From the NCBI RefSeq assembly GCF_013299165.1, contig NZ_JAAFKD010000024.1:1-64000 (forward strand): DNA of 64,000 nucleotides, written 5' to 3'. The notes beneath the pieces are model-generated. The model saw only the letters and a list, made by a program, of their open reading frames with translations. It made no database searches and had not been told where the DNA came from. Numbering within the stretch: position 1 is the first letter of the stretch; every line of letters starts with the position of its first letter. Position numbers and translations under genes: made by a program. Shown in pieces: positions 17,539 through 27,600 of the stretch. Source of the DNA: Microcoleus sp. bin38.metabat.b11b12b14.051. Its GTDB lineage: Bacteria > Cyanobacteriota > Cyanobacteriia > Cyanobacteriales > Microcoleaceae.

Positions 17539-20500
17539 TTACCGCCCTCCTTTTACATAAAAAACTTGCCCAAATTTCACATCCTTAAGCTTCTTGCGCC
17601 ATGATTCCATATAGATGTAAAATACGGGCGTGAGATATAATGTCAATACTTGTGAAAACAAAAGTCCGCCGACAACCGCAATTCCTAACGGGCGGCGAGA
17701 TTCCGAGCCCGCACCAACTCCTAGCGCGATCGGCAAAGTACCCATTAATGCCGCCATTGTAGTCATCATAATCGGCCGGAAGCGCACTAAACACGCTTCA
17801 TAAATTGCTGCTGCTGGTTGTTTCCCTTCCATCCGCTGGGATTCGATCGCAAAATCGACCATCATAATCCCGTTTTTCTTGACTATCCCTACCAACAAGA
17901 TGATACCGATGAATGAGTAAATGTTGAGCTCAACGCCAAATAACATCAGTGTTAGCAATGCGCCAAATCCCGCTGAAGGTAATCCTGACAGGATGGTAAT
18001 CGGATGGATGAAATCTTCGTACAGAATTCCCAGGATGAGATAGATGACGAGAATTGCGATCGCCAATAATATCCCTAAACTCGGTAGGGAACTCTGAAAT
18101 ACTTGACTAGCGCCCTGATAATTCGTCGTGATGCTGTCGGGAATCACGGATTTGACGATTTGGTCGATCGCACTATTGGCACTTCCCAGGGCGACACCAG
18201 GGGCGAGATTGTAGGATATTGTCGCAGCATTCATCCGCCCGACGTGGCTGATAATTAGTGGCGCGACTCCTTGGGAGATTGTCGCAAAGGTTGCTAGCGG
18301 TACTTGCGTTTGACTTCCCGAAGCATCAGTCGCAGTTGTCGCCATATAAAGCTGCATTAAAGCATTCGGATCTTGTTGATATTTCGGTTCGAGTTCCAAA
18401 ATAACTTGATATTGGTTACTCGCGCCGTAAATCGTGGAAACTTGGTAAGCGCCGTAGGCATTTCTCAGGGTATTTTCGATTTGACTGGCGGTGATTCCTA
18501 GGGCTGAGGCTTTGTCGCGATTGATATCTACTTTGATTTGGGAAGTCATCTGCAAATCGCTGTTTACATCCTGAATTTCTGACATGGCTTTCATTTTGTC
18601 TACCAGTTGCGGCACGTATTTTCGCAGCGGTAAAACATCCGAACTTTGCAGCGTTAGTTGGTACAATCCCGTGCTTTGTTGCGTACCAAGCGGAATGGCG
18701 GGAGGATTTTGTAAGAAGACTTGAATTCCCGGAATCTCTGCTAATTGCGATCGCAAATTCTGCACAATTTCATCCGCACCCATCTCTCGCTGCGATCGCG
18801 CTTTTAGCCGAATGAACAAACTGCCGGAATTCCCCGCAACCGCCGCCCCGCCTCCATTTGCACTCGCACCCGCCCCGATGTTCGAGTTGACTGCTTCCAC
18901 ATTTGGATCTTCCCGAATAGCCTTGACAACGGCTTGCTGGTGGCGCGCTAATTCATCAAAGGAGGCGTCTTGCGCGGCTTGGGTAATCCCAGTAATTTGT
19001 CCGGTATCTTGGCTGGGAATAAAGCCTTTGGGAACTGCGATAAATAATCCAACTGTGGCGAACACCATAACTAATGATAAAATCATCGTGGTGCGGTGAT
19101 ATTTTAAGACTATTTTCAGACTCCCATCGTACAAGCTCAAGATTTTGTCGAATACGTACTCGGAAGCTTGATAGAGTTTGCTTTGATTGGCGTGATTGAC
19201 AGGGCGAAGAAAACGACTGCACAACATCGGTGTCAAACTCAAAGAGACAAAGCCGGAAACCAGAATTGAAACAGCAATCGTGACTGCAAATTCATGAAAC
19301 AACCGCCCCAACAACTCACTCATAAATAACATTGGAATAAACACCGCCACCAAGGAAAGCGTCATCGATAAAATCGTAAAACCAATTTCCCTAGAACCGT
19401 TTAGCGCCGCCTCTTTTGGGGTTTCTCCGGCTTCGATGTGGCGGACGATGTTTTCCAGCATAACGATCGCATCATCGACTACAAAGCCCACCGATAGCGT
19501 CAGCGCCATCATTGACAAGTTATCCAGGGAGTAGTCGAACAGGTGCATCACGCCGAAGGTTGCGATCAGTGACACCGGAAGCGCTAAGCTGGGAATGACG
19601 GTTGCTGACAGGTTGCGTAAAAAGACGAAGATGACTAAGATGACTAGGACGATCGTCAAAACCAGCGTAAACCGGACATCATCGACAGACTCGCGAATCG
19701 ATTGAGACGCATCGTACATGACGCCAAGTGCGATCGAACTTGGCATCTGGGCTTGTAAACTGGGTAGCAATTTTTGAATCGTATCAACCACTTCGACAGT
19801 ATTTGTACCGGGCTGTCTCTGGATTGTAAGGATAATTGCGCGATCGTTATTATACCAGCTAGCAACCTTAGTATTTTCTACGCTATCAACCACTCGCCCT
19901 AATTGTTCGAGATAAACAGGTTGACCATTTTTATAGGTGACAATCAAACGGCGGAAAGCCGCAGCATCTTTCAGTTGTCCGTTGGTTTGGACTGCAAAGT
20001 TTTTATGACTACCAGAAAGGCTACCCGTAGGTAAATTGACATTACCTTGTTGGATAGCAGTTTGCACTTTATCAATGCCAATTTGTCGCGCGGCTAACTG
20101 CTGCGGATCGAGTTGAATTCGGGCGGCGTATTTTTGGGAACCATAAATCTGCACTTGCGCCACACCATTGATAGTTGAAAGCTTTTGCGCGAGATAAGTT
20201 TGGGCGTAGCTATCAACTTCTGAAAGCGGCAAAGTTGGGGAAGTCAGATAAAGATAAAGAATCGGCCCGTCGGCGGGATTAACTTTACTATAAGTCGGCG
20301 GATTTGGTAAATCATTCGGCATTTGGCCGGATGCTGAGGAAATTGCCGCTTCCACATCCTGCGCCGCATTATCAATATTATGAGTGAGGTTGAATTGCAG
20401 AGTAATTTGAGTTGCGCCGCTGGTACTTGTTGAAGTTAGCGTATCGAGTCCCGCGATGCTGGAAAATTGCTTTTCTAAAGGGCGCGCGACAGATGCAGCC

Positions 20501-20679
20501 ATTGTTTCCGGGCTAGCGCCGGGGCGGGAAGCGCTAACTTGAATTGTGGGATAATCGACGTTGGGTAAATCGCTAATTGGTAGCAGTCGATAACTCATCC
20601 AACCAAAGATAAGAATCGCCGCCATCACCAGCGTAGTCATAATTGGACGGCGGATAAATAGTTCTGAAGGATTCATCAT
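17539..20679 (-). CDS. RND efflux pump inner-membrane subunit (MdtB/AcrB-like)
   Basis: A 1046-residue HAE1-family RND transporter, a full-length paralogue of the pump gene downstream. It starts MMNPSELFIRRPIMTTLV. The proton-relay acids are in GFVVDDAIVMLENI (near residue 401), and VGIVKKNGIMMVDFAIE lies in the C-terminal TM block. Porter-domain repeats contain GVAQVQIYGSQKYAARIQLD. Encoded 628 bp downstream of the adaptor and followed by the second RND gene, it fits an adaptor-RND-RND arrangement as in MdtABC. No outer-membrane TolC gene is in the window. The substrate cannot be read from the sequence. Confidence 0.95.
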   Translation of the reverse strand: MMNPSELFIRRPIMTTLVMAAILIFGWMSYRLLPISDLPNVDYPTIQVSASRPGASPETMAASVARPLEKQFSSIAGLDTLTSTSTSGATQITLQFNLTHNIDNAAQDVEAAISSASGQMPNDLPNPPTYSKVNPADGPILYLYLTSPTLPLSEVDSYAQTYLAQKLSTINGVAQVQIYGSQKYAARIQLDPQQLAARQIGIDKVQTAIQQGNVNLPTGSLSGSHKNFAVQTNGQLKDAAAFRRLIVTYKNGQPVYLEQLGRVVDSVENTKVASWYNNDRAIILTIQRQPGTNTVEVVDTIQKLLPSLQAQMPSSIALGVMYDASQSIRESVDDVRFTLVLTIVLVILVIFVFLRNLSATVIPSLALPVSLIATFGVMHLFDYSLDNLSMMALTLSVGFVVDDAIVMLENIVRHIEAGETPKEAALNGSREIGFTILSMTLSLVAVFIPMLFMSELLGRLFHEFAVTIAVSILVSGFVSLSLTPMLCSRFLRPVNHANQSKLYQASEYVFDKILSLYDGSLKIVLKYHRTTMILSLVMVFATVGLFIAVPKGFIPSQDTGQITGITQAAQDASFDELARHQQAVVKAIREDPNVEAVNSNIGAGASANGGGAAVAGNSGSLFIRLKARSQREMGADEIVQNLRSQLAEIPGIQVFLQNPPAIPLGTQQSTGLYQLTLQSSDVLPLRKYVPQLVDKMKAMSEIQDVNSDLQMTSQIKVDINRDKASALGITASQIENTLRNAYGAYQVSTIYGASNQYQVILELEPKYQQDPNALMQLYMATTATDASGSQTQVPLATFATISQGVAPLIISHVGRMNAATISYNLAPGVALGSANSAIDQIVKSVIPDSITTNYQGASQVFQSSLPSLGILLAIAILVIYLILGILYEDFIHPITILSGLPSAGFGALLTLMLFGVELNIYSFIGIILLVGIVKKNGIMMVDFAIESQRMEGKQPAAAIYEACLVRFRPIMMTTMAALMGTLPIALGVGAGSESRRPLGIAVVGGLLFSQVLTLYLTPVFYIYMESWRKKLKDVKFGQVFYVKGGR

Positions 20680-20685
20680 AACAGT

Positions 20686-21235
20686 TGACAGTTGACAGTT
20701 GATAGTTGACAGTTGAAATCAGAATAATTCATCTCTCTATTCTATTCTCTCCTCTGTGTCCTCTGCGTTCTCTGCGGTTAAATAATTCCGATCCAACCAA
20801 AACTAAGATTATTTAATAAACTTTGATTTTTGGATAAATACAAGAAGAACCGCAGATTTAAGGCAGACAAACACGGATTAACAGTTGACAGTTGAAATCA
20901 GAATAATTCATCTCTCTATTCTATTCTCTCCTCTGTGTCCTCTGCGTTCTCTGCGGTTAAATAATTCCGATCCAACCAAAACTAAGATTATTTAATAAAC
21001 TTTGATTTTTGGATAAATACAAGAAGAACCGCAGATTTAAGGCAGACAAACACGGATTAACAGTTGACAGTTGAAATCAGAATAATTCATCTCTCTATTC
21101 TATTCTCTCCTCTGTGTCCTCTGCGTTCTCTGCGGTTAAATAATTCCGATCCAACCAAAATCAATTAAACTTTGATTTTCGCCTAAACACAAGAAGAACC
21201 GCAGATTCAAGGCAGATAAACACGGATTAACGCAG
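20686..21235. repeat. Three 179-bp direct repeats
   Basis: Three copies (anchor GTTGAAATCAGAATAATTCA at about 20712, 20891 and 21070) with a 179-bp period. The unit includes CTCTGCGTTCTCTGCGGTTA and AACCGCAGATTTAAGGCAGA, which form a complementary pair (TCTGCGGTT and AACCGCAGA). The first two copies are almost identical; the third has a short deletion. This fills the gap between the RND and adaptor genes. Confidence 0.85.
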
Positions 21236-21307
21236 ATGTTTTTTCAGATTATTTGGGAATGAATGTAATCTTATTTAATCATTCCCAATTCTTAAATCTC
21301 CAATCAC

Positions 21308-23281
21308 CTACGGATTCTGGCGCGATTTCCCTGACTTATTTCCCGATGAATTGGAATCACCGCCAGATTTTTTATCCCCAGATGTATCAGACTTATCGCC
21401 CTTGGTAGAATCAGAATTATCCTGAACATCATCTGCGGTTTTAACCACAATCTTGCCGCCATCAACCAGATTAGCTTGTCCATCGATCACAACATCATCA
21501 CCAGCCTTCAAACCTTTTTTGATCACAGTCAAACCGTTGATGGTATTCCCGACAACCACAGGTACATTATCCACCGTATCGTCGAACTGTGCGACAAATA
21601 CGAATTGTCCCTTCGGCCCGGTTTGTACTGCTTGCGATGGAACTACGATCGCATTTGGTTCTTGACTTAATGTTAATGTAGTATTGACGAATTGACCAGG
21701 AAACAGTTTCCCGTCGGAATTATTGAAATCACCAATCAGTTGAATTGAACCTGTAGCGTTGTCAACCGTGTTGTTGACAAAGGACAAAGTGCCTGAGATT
21801 GGTTGATTATTTCCCGCAAAGGTGACATCAACTTTTAGTTTGCCGTTTTCTGAGTATTTTTGGATGTCTGGTAAGTTGGACTCTGGAACCGAAAAGGCAA
21901 CTTGAATCGGATTGATTTTCGAGATGGTTACTAAGGGTTGGTTGCTGTTTTGCTGCACCACATTGCCTTCTGTAACTAGAATGTTGCCGGCGCGTCCATC
22001 GATCGGCGAAAACACCTTAGTATAGGATGATTGCACCTGAGCATTTTGCAAACTACCGCCGTCAGCGCTTACACTAGCCTGAGCACCCTCGATCGCAGAT
22101 CGATCGCCCTCAACGACAGCCCGAGCATTCTCAATCCCCACCAAATCGCTCTTCACCGCCGTCTGAGCGTTCTCAATTCCGATCGCATCGCTCTTCAGGG
22201 CAGTTTCGGCATTTGCGATCGCCACCTCGTCACCTTTCACCGCAGCCTCCGCATTCGTGATGCCGATGCGATCGCTCTTAACAGCAGTTTCCGCATTTGC
22301 GATCGCCTGTTTGTCAAGTTCAACCGTTGCCGCCGCCGCCCGACTGCTGGTAGCATATTGTTCGGCTTGATCTTGACTGACAACTCCTTGTTTGTAGAGC
22401 TCTGCATAACGTTGACTTTGGGCGGCAGCATATTGCGATTGCGCTCGATCTTTTGTTAAAGTGGCGATCGCCTGTTTGACAGCACCTTGGTCTTTTTCCA
22501 AAGTAATTCTGGCTTGTTCAACAACTCCCTTATCCTTCGCCAGAGTCATTCGCGCTTGTTCGACAACACCTTGATCTTTTTCCAAAGTCGCCCTAGCTTG
22601 TTCGACAATTCCCCTATCCTTATCCAGAGTCGCCCTAGCTTGTTCCACAATCCCTTGATCCTTAGCAAGATTTGACATCGCTTGTTGTACTTGGGCGCGG
22701 TCTTTTGCTACAATACCTTGAGCTTGTTGGATCGAAGCAGTTTGAGAGCGATCGTCGATCGAGAACAACAACTGACCTTTCTTAACTTCCTGCCCTTTCT
22801 GGAAATAAACCTTAGTAATCCGGCCGCTAGCCTGTGCAGTAACAGAAACAGTAGCACCAGATTGCACATTGCCGATCGCCTGTAACTGAATCGGCACAGT
22901 TTTCTTAGTTACCGCCGCCACCATTACCGGAGTCACCTGCATTTTACCACCGCGGCGGCTCGCCTTTTCCACTTTCGGAGCAGTAGCCCGCTGCCAAACC
23001 AAAAATCCCAAACCTCCAACTACCAACAACATCAACAAAAACAGTGCAATTGGCTTTTTTGCCAGCACTTTTTTAGGCTTATGTTCTGCTACTACAGCAT
23101 TATTTATAGGTTCAGTTTCCGTTAACTTTGTAGTTTCCAGAGCAACTTCAGGAACAACATTATGCGGAACTTCATCAACAATTTCAACCTGATCAGTTGA
23201 TTGCTCATTCAGCTTCATATCTTCATCACTAACTTTAGGGTGAGTGCCATTCCGACTGTCACTAATAATTTCTTCCAGCAT
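21308..23281 (-). CDS. RND periplasmic adaptor (membrane fusion protein) with an extended coiled-coil hairpin
   Basis: A 657-residue HlyD/AcrA-type adaptor linking the RND pump to an outer-membrane channel. It has an acidic cytoplasmic N-terminus of about 70 residues, a TM anchor at about 77-97 (LFLLMLLVVGGLGFLVWQRA), a lipoyl half-motif (QAIGNVQSGATVSVTAQASG), then a coiled-coil hairpin at about 180-413, the second lipoyl half (SYTKVFSPIDGRAGNI), and beta-barrel and membrane-proximal domains. The C-terminal Ser/Gly/Lys tail is low-complexity. The hairpin is far longer than the usual 60-100 residues and is built of 14-residue repeats on both arms (see findings). It is upstream of two RND genes on the same strand. 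Confidence 0.92.
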   Translation of the reverse strand: MLEEIISDSRNGTHPKVSDEDMKLNEQSTDQVEIVDEVPHNVVPEVALETTKLTETEPINNAVVAEHKPKKVLAKKPIALFLLMLLVVGGLGFLVWQRATAPKVEKASRRGGKMQVTPVMVAAVTKKTVPIQLQAIGNVQSGATVSVTAQASGRITKVYFQKGQEVKKGQLLFSIDDRSQTASIQQAQGIVAKDRAQVQQAMSNLAKDQGIVEQARATLDKDRGIVEQARATLEKDQGVVEQARMTLAKDKGVVEQARITLEKDQGAVKQAIATLTKDRAQSQYAAAQSQRYAELYKQGVVSQDQAEQYATSSRAAAATVELDKQAIANAETAVKSDRIGITNAEAAVKGDEVAIANAETALKSDAIGIENAQTAVKSDLVGIENARAVVEGDRSAIEGAQASVSADGGSLQNAQVQSSYTKVFSPIDGRAGNILVTEGNVVQQNSNQPLVTISKINPIQVAFSVPESNLPDIQKYSENGKLKVDVTFAGNNQPISGTLSFVNNTVDNATGSIQLIGDFNNSDGKLFPGQFVNTTLTLSQEPNAIVVPSQAVQTGPKGQFVFVAQFDDTVDNVPVVVGNTINGLTVIKKGLKAGDDVVIDGQANLVDGGKIVVKTADDVQDNSDSTKGDKSDTSGDKKSGGDSNSSGNKSGKSRQNP

Positions 23282-23330
23282 CCAAACCTCCTCTAAAAAT
23301 AAGTCTTACTTTTAATAACAGTTATGGTGA

Positions 23331-23454
23331 GGGGTGCATCTCAATGAAGGCAAATATGTTTGTAGGGGCGAAGCATGACCGCAGTCAATATGGGATTGTA
23401 ACTAATAACTTATATGCGGTCATGCTTCGCCCTCTTCAAAAGTGAGATGCACCC
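23331..23454. repeat. Nested inverted repeat (MITE-like)
   Basis: The outer arms GGGTGCATCTCA (23332-23343) and TGAGATGCACCC (23443-23454) enclose inner arms GGGCGAAGCATGACCGCA (23366-23383) and TGCGGTCATGCTTCGCCC (23415-23432). All are perfect. There is no ORF. It lies upstream of the adaptor gene. Confidence 0.75.
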
Positions 23455-23500
23455 TATGGTGAGTGCCTGACGCATTGATATAACTTACGCGCGGGTGTTC

Positions 23501-23565
23501 AGAAACCGGGTTTTTTCGATAATATTTCGTTATGGCCCTTAAATTTAGCAAAAAACCCGGTTTCT
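23501..23565. repeat. AGAAACCGGGTTTT hairpin repeat
   Basis: The arms AGAAACCGGGTTTTTT and AAAAAACCCGGTTTCT are perfectly complementary over about 15 bp and separated by a 35-nt loop. The same family is found inside the MITE at 7619, twice at 31298-31452, at about 24425 and at 63911-63980. Confidence 0.8.
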
Positions 23566-23783
23566 TTGGTATCTATGCGTAAATCCTGATTCACTTTCCC
23601 ACATTAAAATTATCTGCGTTCATCTGTGTTTATCTGCCAAACATCTGCGGTTAACTGACCATATCAAAGATTTATGCCAACCGTAAAAACAATGATAGGG
23701 TGAGCATTCAACAACACCCCGTCATAGTTTTCACGCCGCAATCAACCTATAAATGCGATCGCCCAAAACTGCCAATCACAGCA

Positions 23784-24323
23784 TTACTTAGCTTGAGTTT
23801 CCGAGGATTTTTGAATGTTTTGTGCAGCGCGAGGATAAGCCTCCTTGAGAATAGCCTTAACTTTTGGCTTTTGTTCAGCAGTGAGATTAATTTCTGTCAA
23901 AGCTTGACGCATTTTTTCACCAGACTTCAGCTTAGCATTCAAGCTTTTATATTGCTCAGCCGTTAACACCTTAGCGAGTTTTTGACTAACTTCCTTGCGC
24001 TTCTGTGCCCGTTCAGCATCAGACATCTTCGGCTTCTTGGTATCTGTCGAATTTGCAGCCACCACATCAGATTTAGCATCTTTAGAAGCAGTAGCATCCG
24101 GCTTGGTTTCCGATGCTACTGCTGGATTTGCCTTAGTCGCATCAGGCTTAGCATCTTTGGAAGCAGTAGCATCCGGCTTGATTTCCGATGAACTTACGGG
24201 ATCTGCCTTAGTCTGGCTGGGTTCGGAAGCCTCCGGGGCGTTGGGTGGTGCACAAGCAGACAAACCGCCAACCAACAAAGCGCCGGCGAGGATAAATGCT
24301 GGTGCGATCGTACTTCTTTTCAT
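23784..24323 (-). CDS. Spy/CpxP-like lipoprotein
   Basis: A 179-residue exported lipoprotein: signal peptide MKRSTIAPAFILAGALLVGG with lipobox LSAC (lipidated Cys24). A low-complexity linker follows with repeats of KPDATASKDAK (about residues 45-95), then a helical C-terminal domain with two LTxxQ motifs (LTAEQYKSL and LTAEQKPKV). LTxxQ pairs mark the Spy/CpxP family of periplasmic stress chaperones. It is the first gene of the minus-strand efflux block, about 500 bp before the adaptor, so it may respond to the same envelope stress (inference). The linker repeats suggest recent expansion. Confidence 0.75.
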   Translation of the reverse strand: MKRSTIAPAFILAGALLVGGLSACAPPNAPEASEPSQTKADPVSSSEIKPDATASKDAKPDATKANPAVASETKPDATASKDAKSDVVAANSTDTKKPKMSDAERAQKRKEVSQKLAKVLTAEQYKSLNAKLKSGEKMRQALTEINLTAEQKPKVKAILKEAYPRAAQNIQKSSETQAK

Positions 24324-24631
24324 GATTCACTGCCTCTAATTAACCTTCAACATCAATGCTACAACCTAAAATCAATTGCGACATCACCCAACTGTACCGA
24401 AACCGCATCCCAGCCGCCCACCCAGAAACCGGGTTTTTCTCCCCAATACTCACCAAAAACCCCAAATCCCCAGAAAAACCCCGTTTCTCCAACCCCAGCC
24501 ACCCACCGCACACCCCCAAAACATCCGCAACCAACCCCCAATTCATCCGCTAAATCCGCTACAAAATCCGCTGCCAATCTTGATTTCCCCCCACAAAAAA
24601 TGTAAAATTCAACAAACATGGGTATTCAAAA
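24324..24631. other. C-rich spacer before the CHAT gene
   Basis: This divergent region is strongly C-rich on the plus strand between about 24400 and 24550 and contains an AGAAACCGGGTTTTTC-type half repeat and a related CCCCGTTTCTCC stretch. It gives open frames in several phases, but their composition (runs of Pro/His/Asn) argues against coding. No promoter is recognised. Confidence 0.5.
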
Positions 24632-27600
24632 ATGAACCAAGCACGCCGCCAAGCCTATCTCACCCTAATTGAATCTCTCCTCACCTGTCCCAGCGAAGAA
24701 CGAACCGCTATCCTGCAAGCCAATATAGAATTATTAGACGATGAATTTGCCCAATATTTACGAGAGTGGGCAACTGAAACACTGCCAAAGTTGGATGCAG
24801 ACAAAGCAGAAACTCGTGCCAAGATTTTATACAATTTAAATAATAATTTTTCAAGTCTTCAGCAAGGCAGTCGCAGAAGCAACATAGAGATTGCGATCGC
24901 TTGTCTGGATATAGGATTAACTATTTTTACCCACGAAGCTTACCCAGAAAAGTGGGCGATGTTTCAAAATAGTATAGGTGTTGCTTACAGTAACAAAATC
25001 AAGGGAGACAGGGGTGATAATTTAGAAAGGGCTATCGCCTGTTATGAAGCAGCTTTACAAGTTCGCACCCGCACAGCTTTTCCCGAAGATTGGGCTATGA
25101 CTCAAAATAATTTGGCAGTTGCTTACCGTAATAGAATCAAGGGAGACAGGGGTGATAATTTAGAAAGGGCGATCGGCTTTTATGAAGCTGCTTTACAAGT
25201 TTACACCCGCACAGCTTTTCCCGAAAAATGGGCAACGACTCAAAATAATTTGGCAAATGCTTACTGTGACAGAATCAAGGAAGACAAGGGTGATAATTTA
25301 GAAATGGCGATTAAATTTTATAAAGCAGCTTTACAAGTTTACACCCGCACAGCTTTTCCCGAAGATTGGGCAATGACTCAAAATAATTTGGCAACTGCTT
25401 ACAGTGACAGAATCAAGGGAGACAGGGGTGATAATTTAGAAAGGGCGATCGGCTTTTATAAAGCAGCTTTACAAGTTTACACCCGCACAGCTTTTCCCCA
25501 AGATTGGGCAATGACTCAAAATAATTTGGCAACTGCTTACAGCCAGAGAATCAAGGGAGACAGGGGTGATAATTTAGAAAGGGCGATCGGCTTTTATAAA
25601 GCAGCTTTACAAGTTTACACCCGCACAGCTTTTCCCCAAGATTGGGCAAATACTCAAAATAATTTGGCAACTGCTTACAGCCAGAGAATCAAGGGAGACA
25701 GGGGTGATAATTTAGAAAGGGCGATCGCCCTTTTAGAAGCTGCTTTACAAGTTTACACCCGCACAGCTTTTCCCGAAGATTGGGCTATGACTCAAAATAA
25801 TTTGGGAGAAGCTTACAGTGACAGAATCAAGGGAGACAGGGGTGATAATTTAGAAAGGGCGATTAAATCTCATAAAGCAGCTTTAGAATTCCGAACTCCT
25901 ACCACCTTACCCCTTGGCTGTCTAGAAACAGGCCGAAACCTAGGCAATTTAGGATTTGACGAAAGCTTGTGGGAAACAGCCATCTTCGGCTACGAAAAAG
26001 CGATCGAAGCAGTCGAACAAAGTCGCGAATGGGTAACATCCCTAACCCGCAAACAAGAACTAATAGAAGAAAACCTCAACATCTACGAAAAAATGATGCA
26101 ATCCTGCATCAACCACCAACAATATCACAAAGCAGTCCAAACCGTAGAACGCAGCAAATCCCGCTACCTAGTCGAACTCTTCACCAACAGCGAAATCTAT
26201 CCCAAAACCGCCACCGAACCCCAAAAACAACAACTTCGAGACTTGCGCCGCCAAATCGCCGCCGCCCAACAATCCCTAGAAACACCAACACCAACTCCCC
26301 CTCTTTCTCCCCCCCTTACCAAGGGGGGGCCGGGGGGGTTCCCGAAGACTCAACTCCCCCTCTTTCTCCCCCCCCTTACCAAGGGGGGGCCGGGGGGGGT
26401 TCCCGAAGACTCAGACACACAACGCACAACTCAAACCCGCACCCTCACCCCCGAATCGCAACAACAACAAACAGACAACTTAGCAACAGCATTGCAGCAA
26501 CTAGCCGAATTCCTCGAACCCTTCAAACAGCGAGAATCAGAATTCCAGCTAACCCAAAAAGTCGCCCCCCTAAACATCACCGAATTCCAGCAAACATTAG
26601 ACAAAAAAACCGCCATCATAGAATGGTACATCGGCAAACCCGATAACTTCAACTCCCAAGACTGGGGGGGATCTTGCTTCATCATCACCCACAACAAAAT
26701 ACAATCAATCCCCATCACCTGCGCCCAAACAACCGAATTAGAAACCTGGAAAGACGAATATCTCAACGAATATCGCGGCGACAAACAAACCAACCTAATC
26801 TGGCAAAACAGCTTACCCCAAAAACTGCAACAACTCTCCCAAATATTGCGCCTCAACCAAATAGTCGCCCAAATCCCCAAAGATTGCGATCAATTAATCC
26901 TAGTCCCCCACCGTTACCTGCACCTTTTCCCCCTCCACGCCCTACCATTCACATTGGAAAATAAGGGCGGGCACGGGGGCACCGCCCCTACAAAAAACCT
27001 GCTAGATTGCTTCCCCAACGGAGTAAAATATGCCCCCAGCTTGCAACTACTGCAACTCGTCCAAAACCGCCTCAAAACCCGCGCATCAATCCTCCCCGAA
27101 TCACAACCATTATTTGCGATTCAGAATCCCACCGAAGACTTAGCCAACGCCGACATGGAAGTAGAAACCATCAAACAAAGATTCAATCCCCACGACATCT
27201 TAATCAAAAGCCAAGCCACCAAAATCGCCTTCACCGAAAACGTCAAAAACCTATCAAACGCCAGCTATATCCACTTTTCCTGTCACGGAGTCTTCAACTT
27301 TGACAATCCGCTGCTATCCTTATTAGCCTTAGCCGGTTCCGTAGAATCAGCCTCGGAAATTAACCCCCCCCAACCCCCCCTTGCTAAGGGGGGGCTTCAA
27401 GAGAATGAGATAGAATCAGCCTCGGAAATTAACCCCCCCCAACCCCCCCTGGCTAAGGGGGGGCTTCAAGAGAATGAGATTGCGACAGATTCAGAAATTA
27501 ACCCCACGCAATCCCCCGTTGCTAAGGGGGGGCTTCAAGAGGATATGCCCGAAACTGCACGTTATGTGAGAATGCGAAGCGGCAAAACAGTCATCCCCGA

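Noticed and set aside
25969..27303. Other-frame ORFs inside the CHAT gene
   Set aside because: These Pro/Asn/Arg-rich frames arise from the C-rich codon use of the real gene in frame 1.
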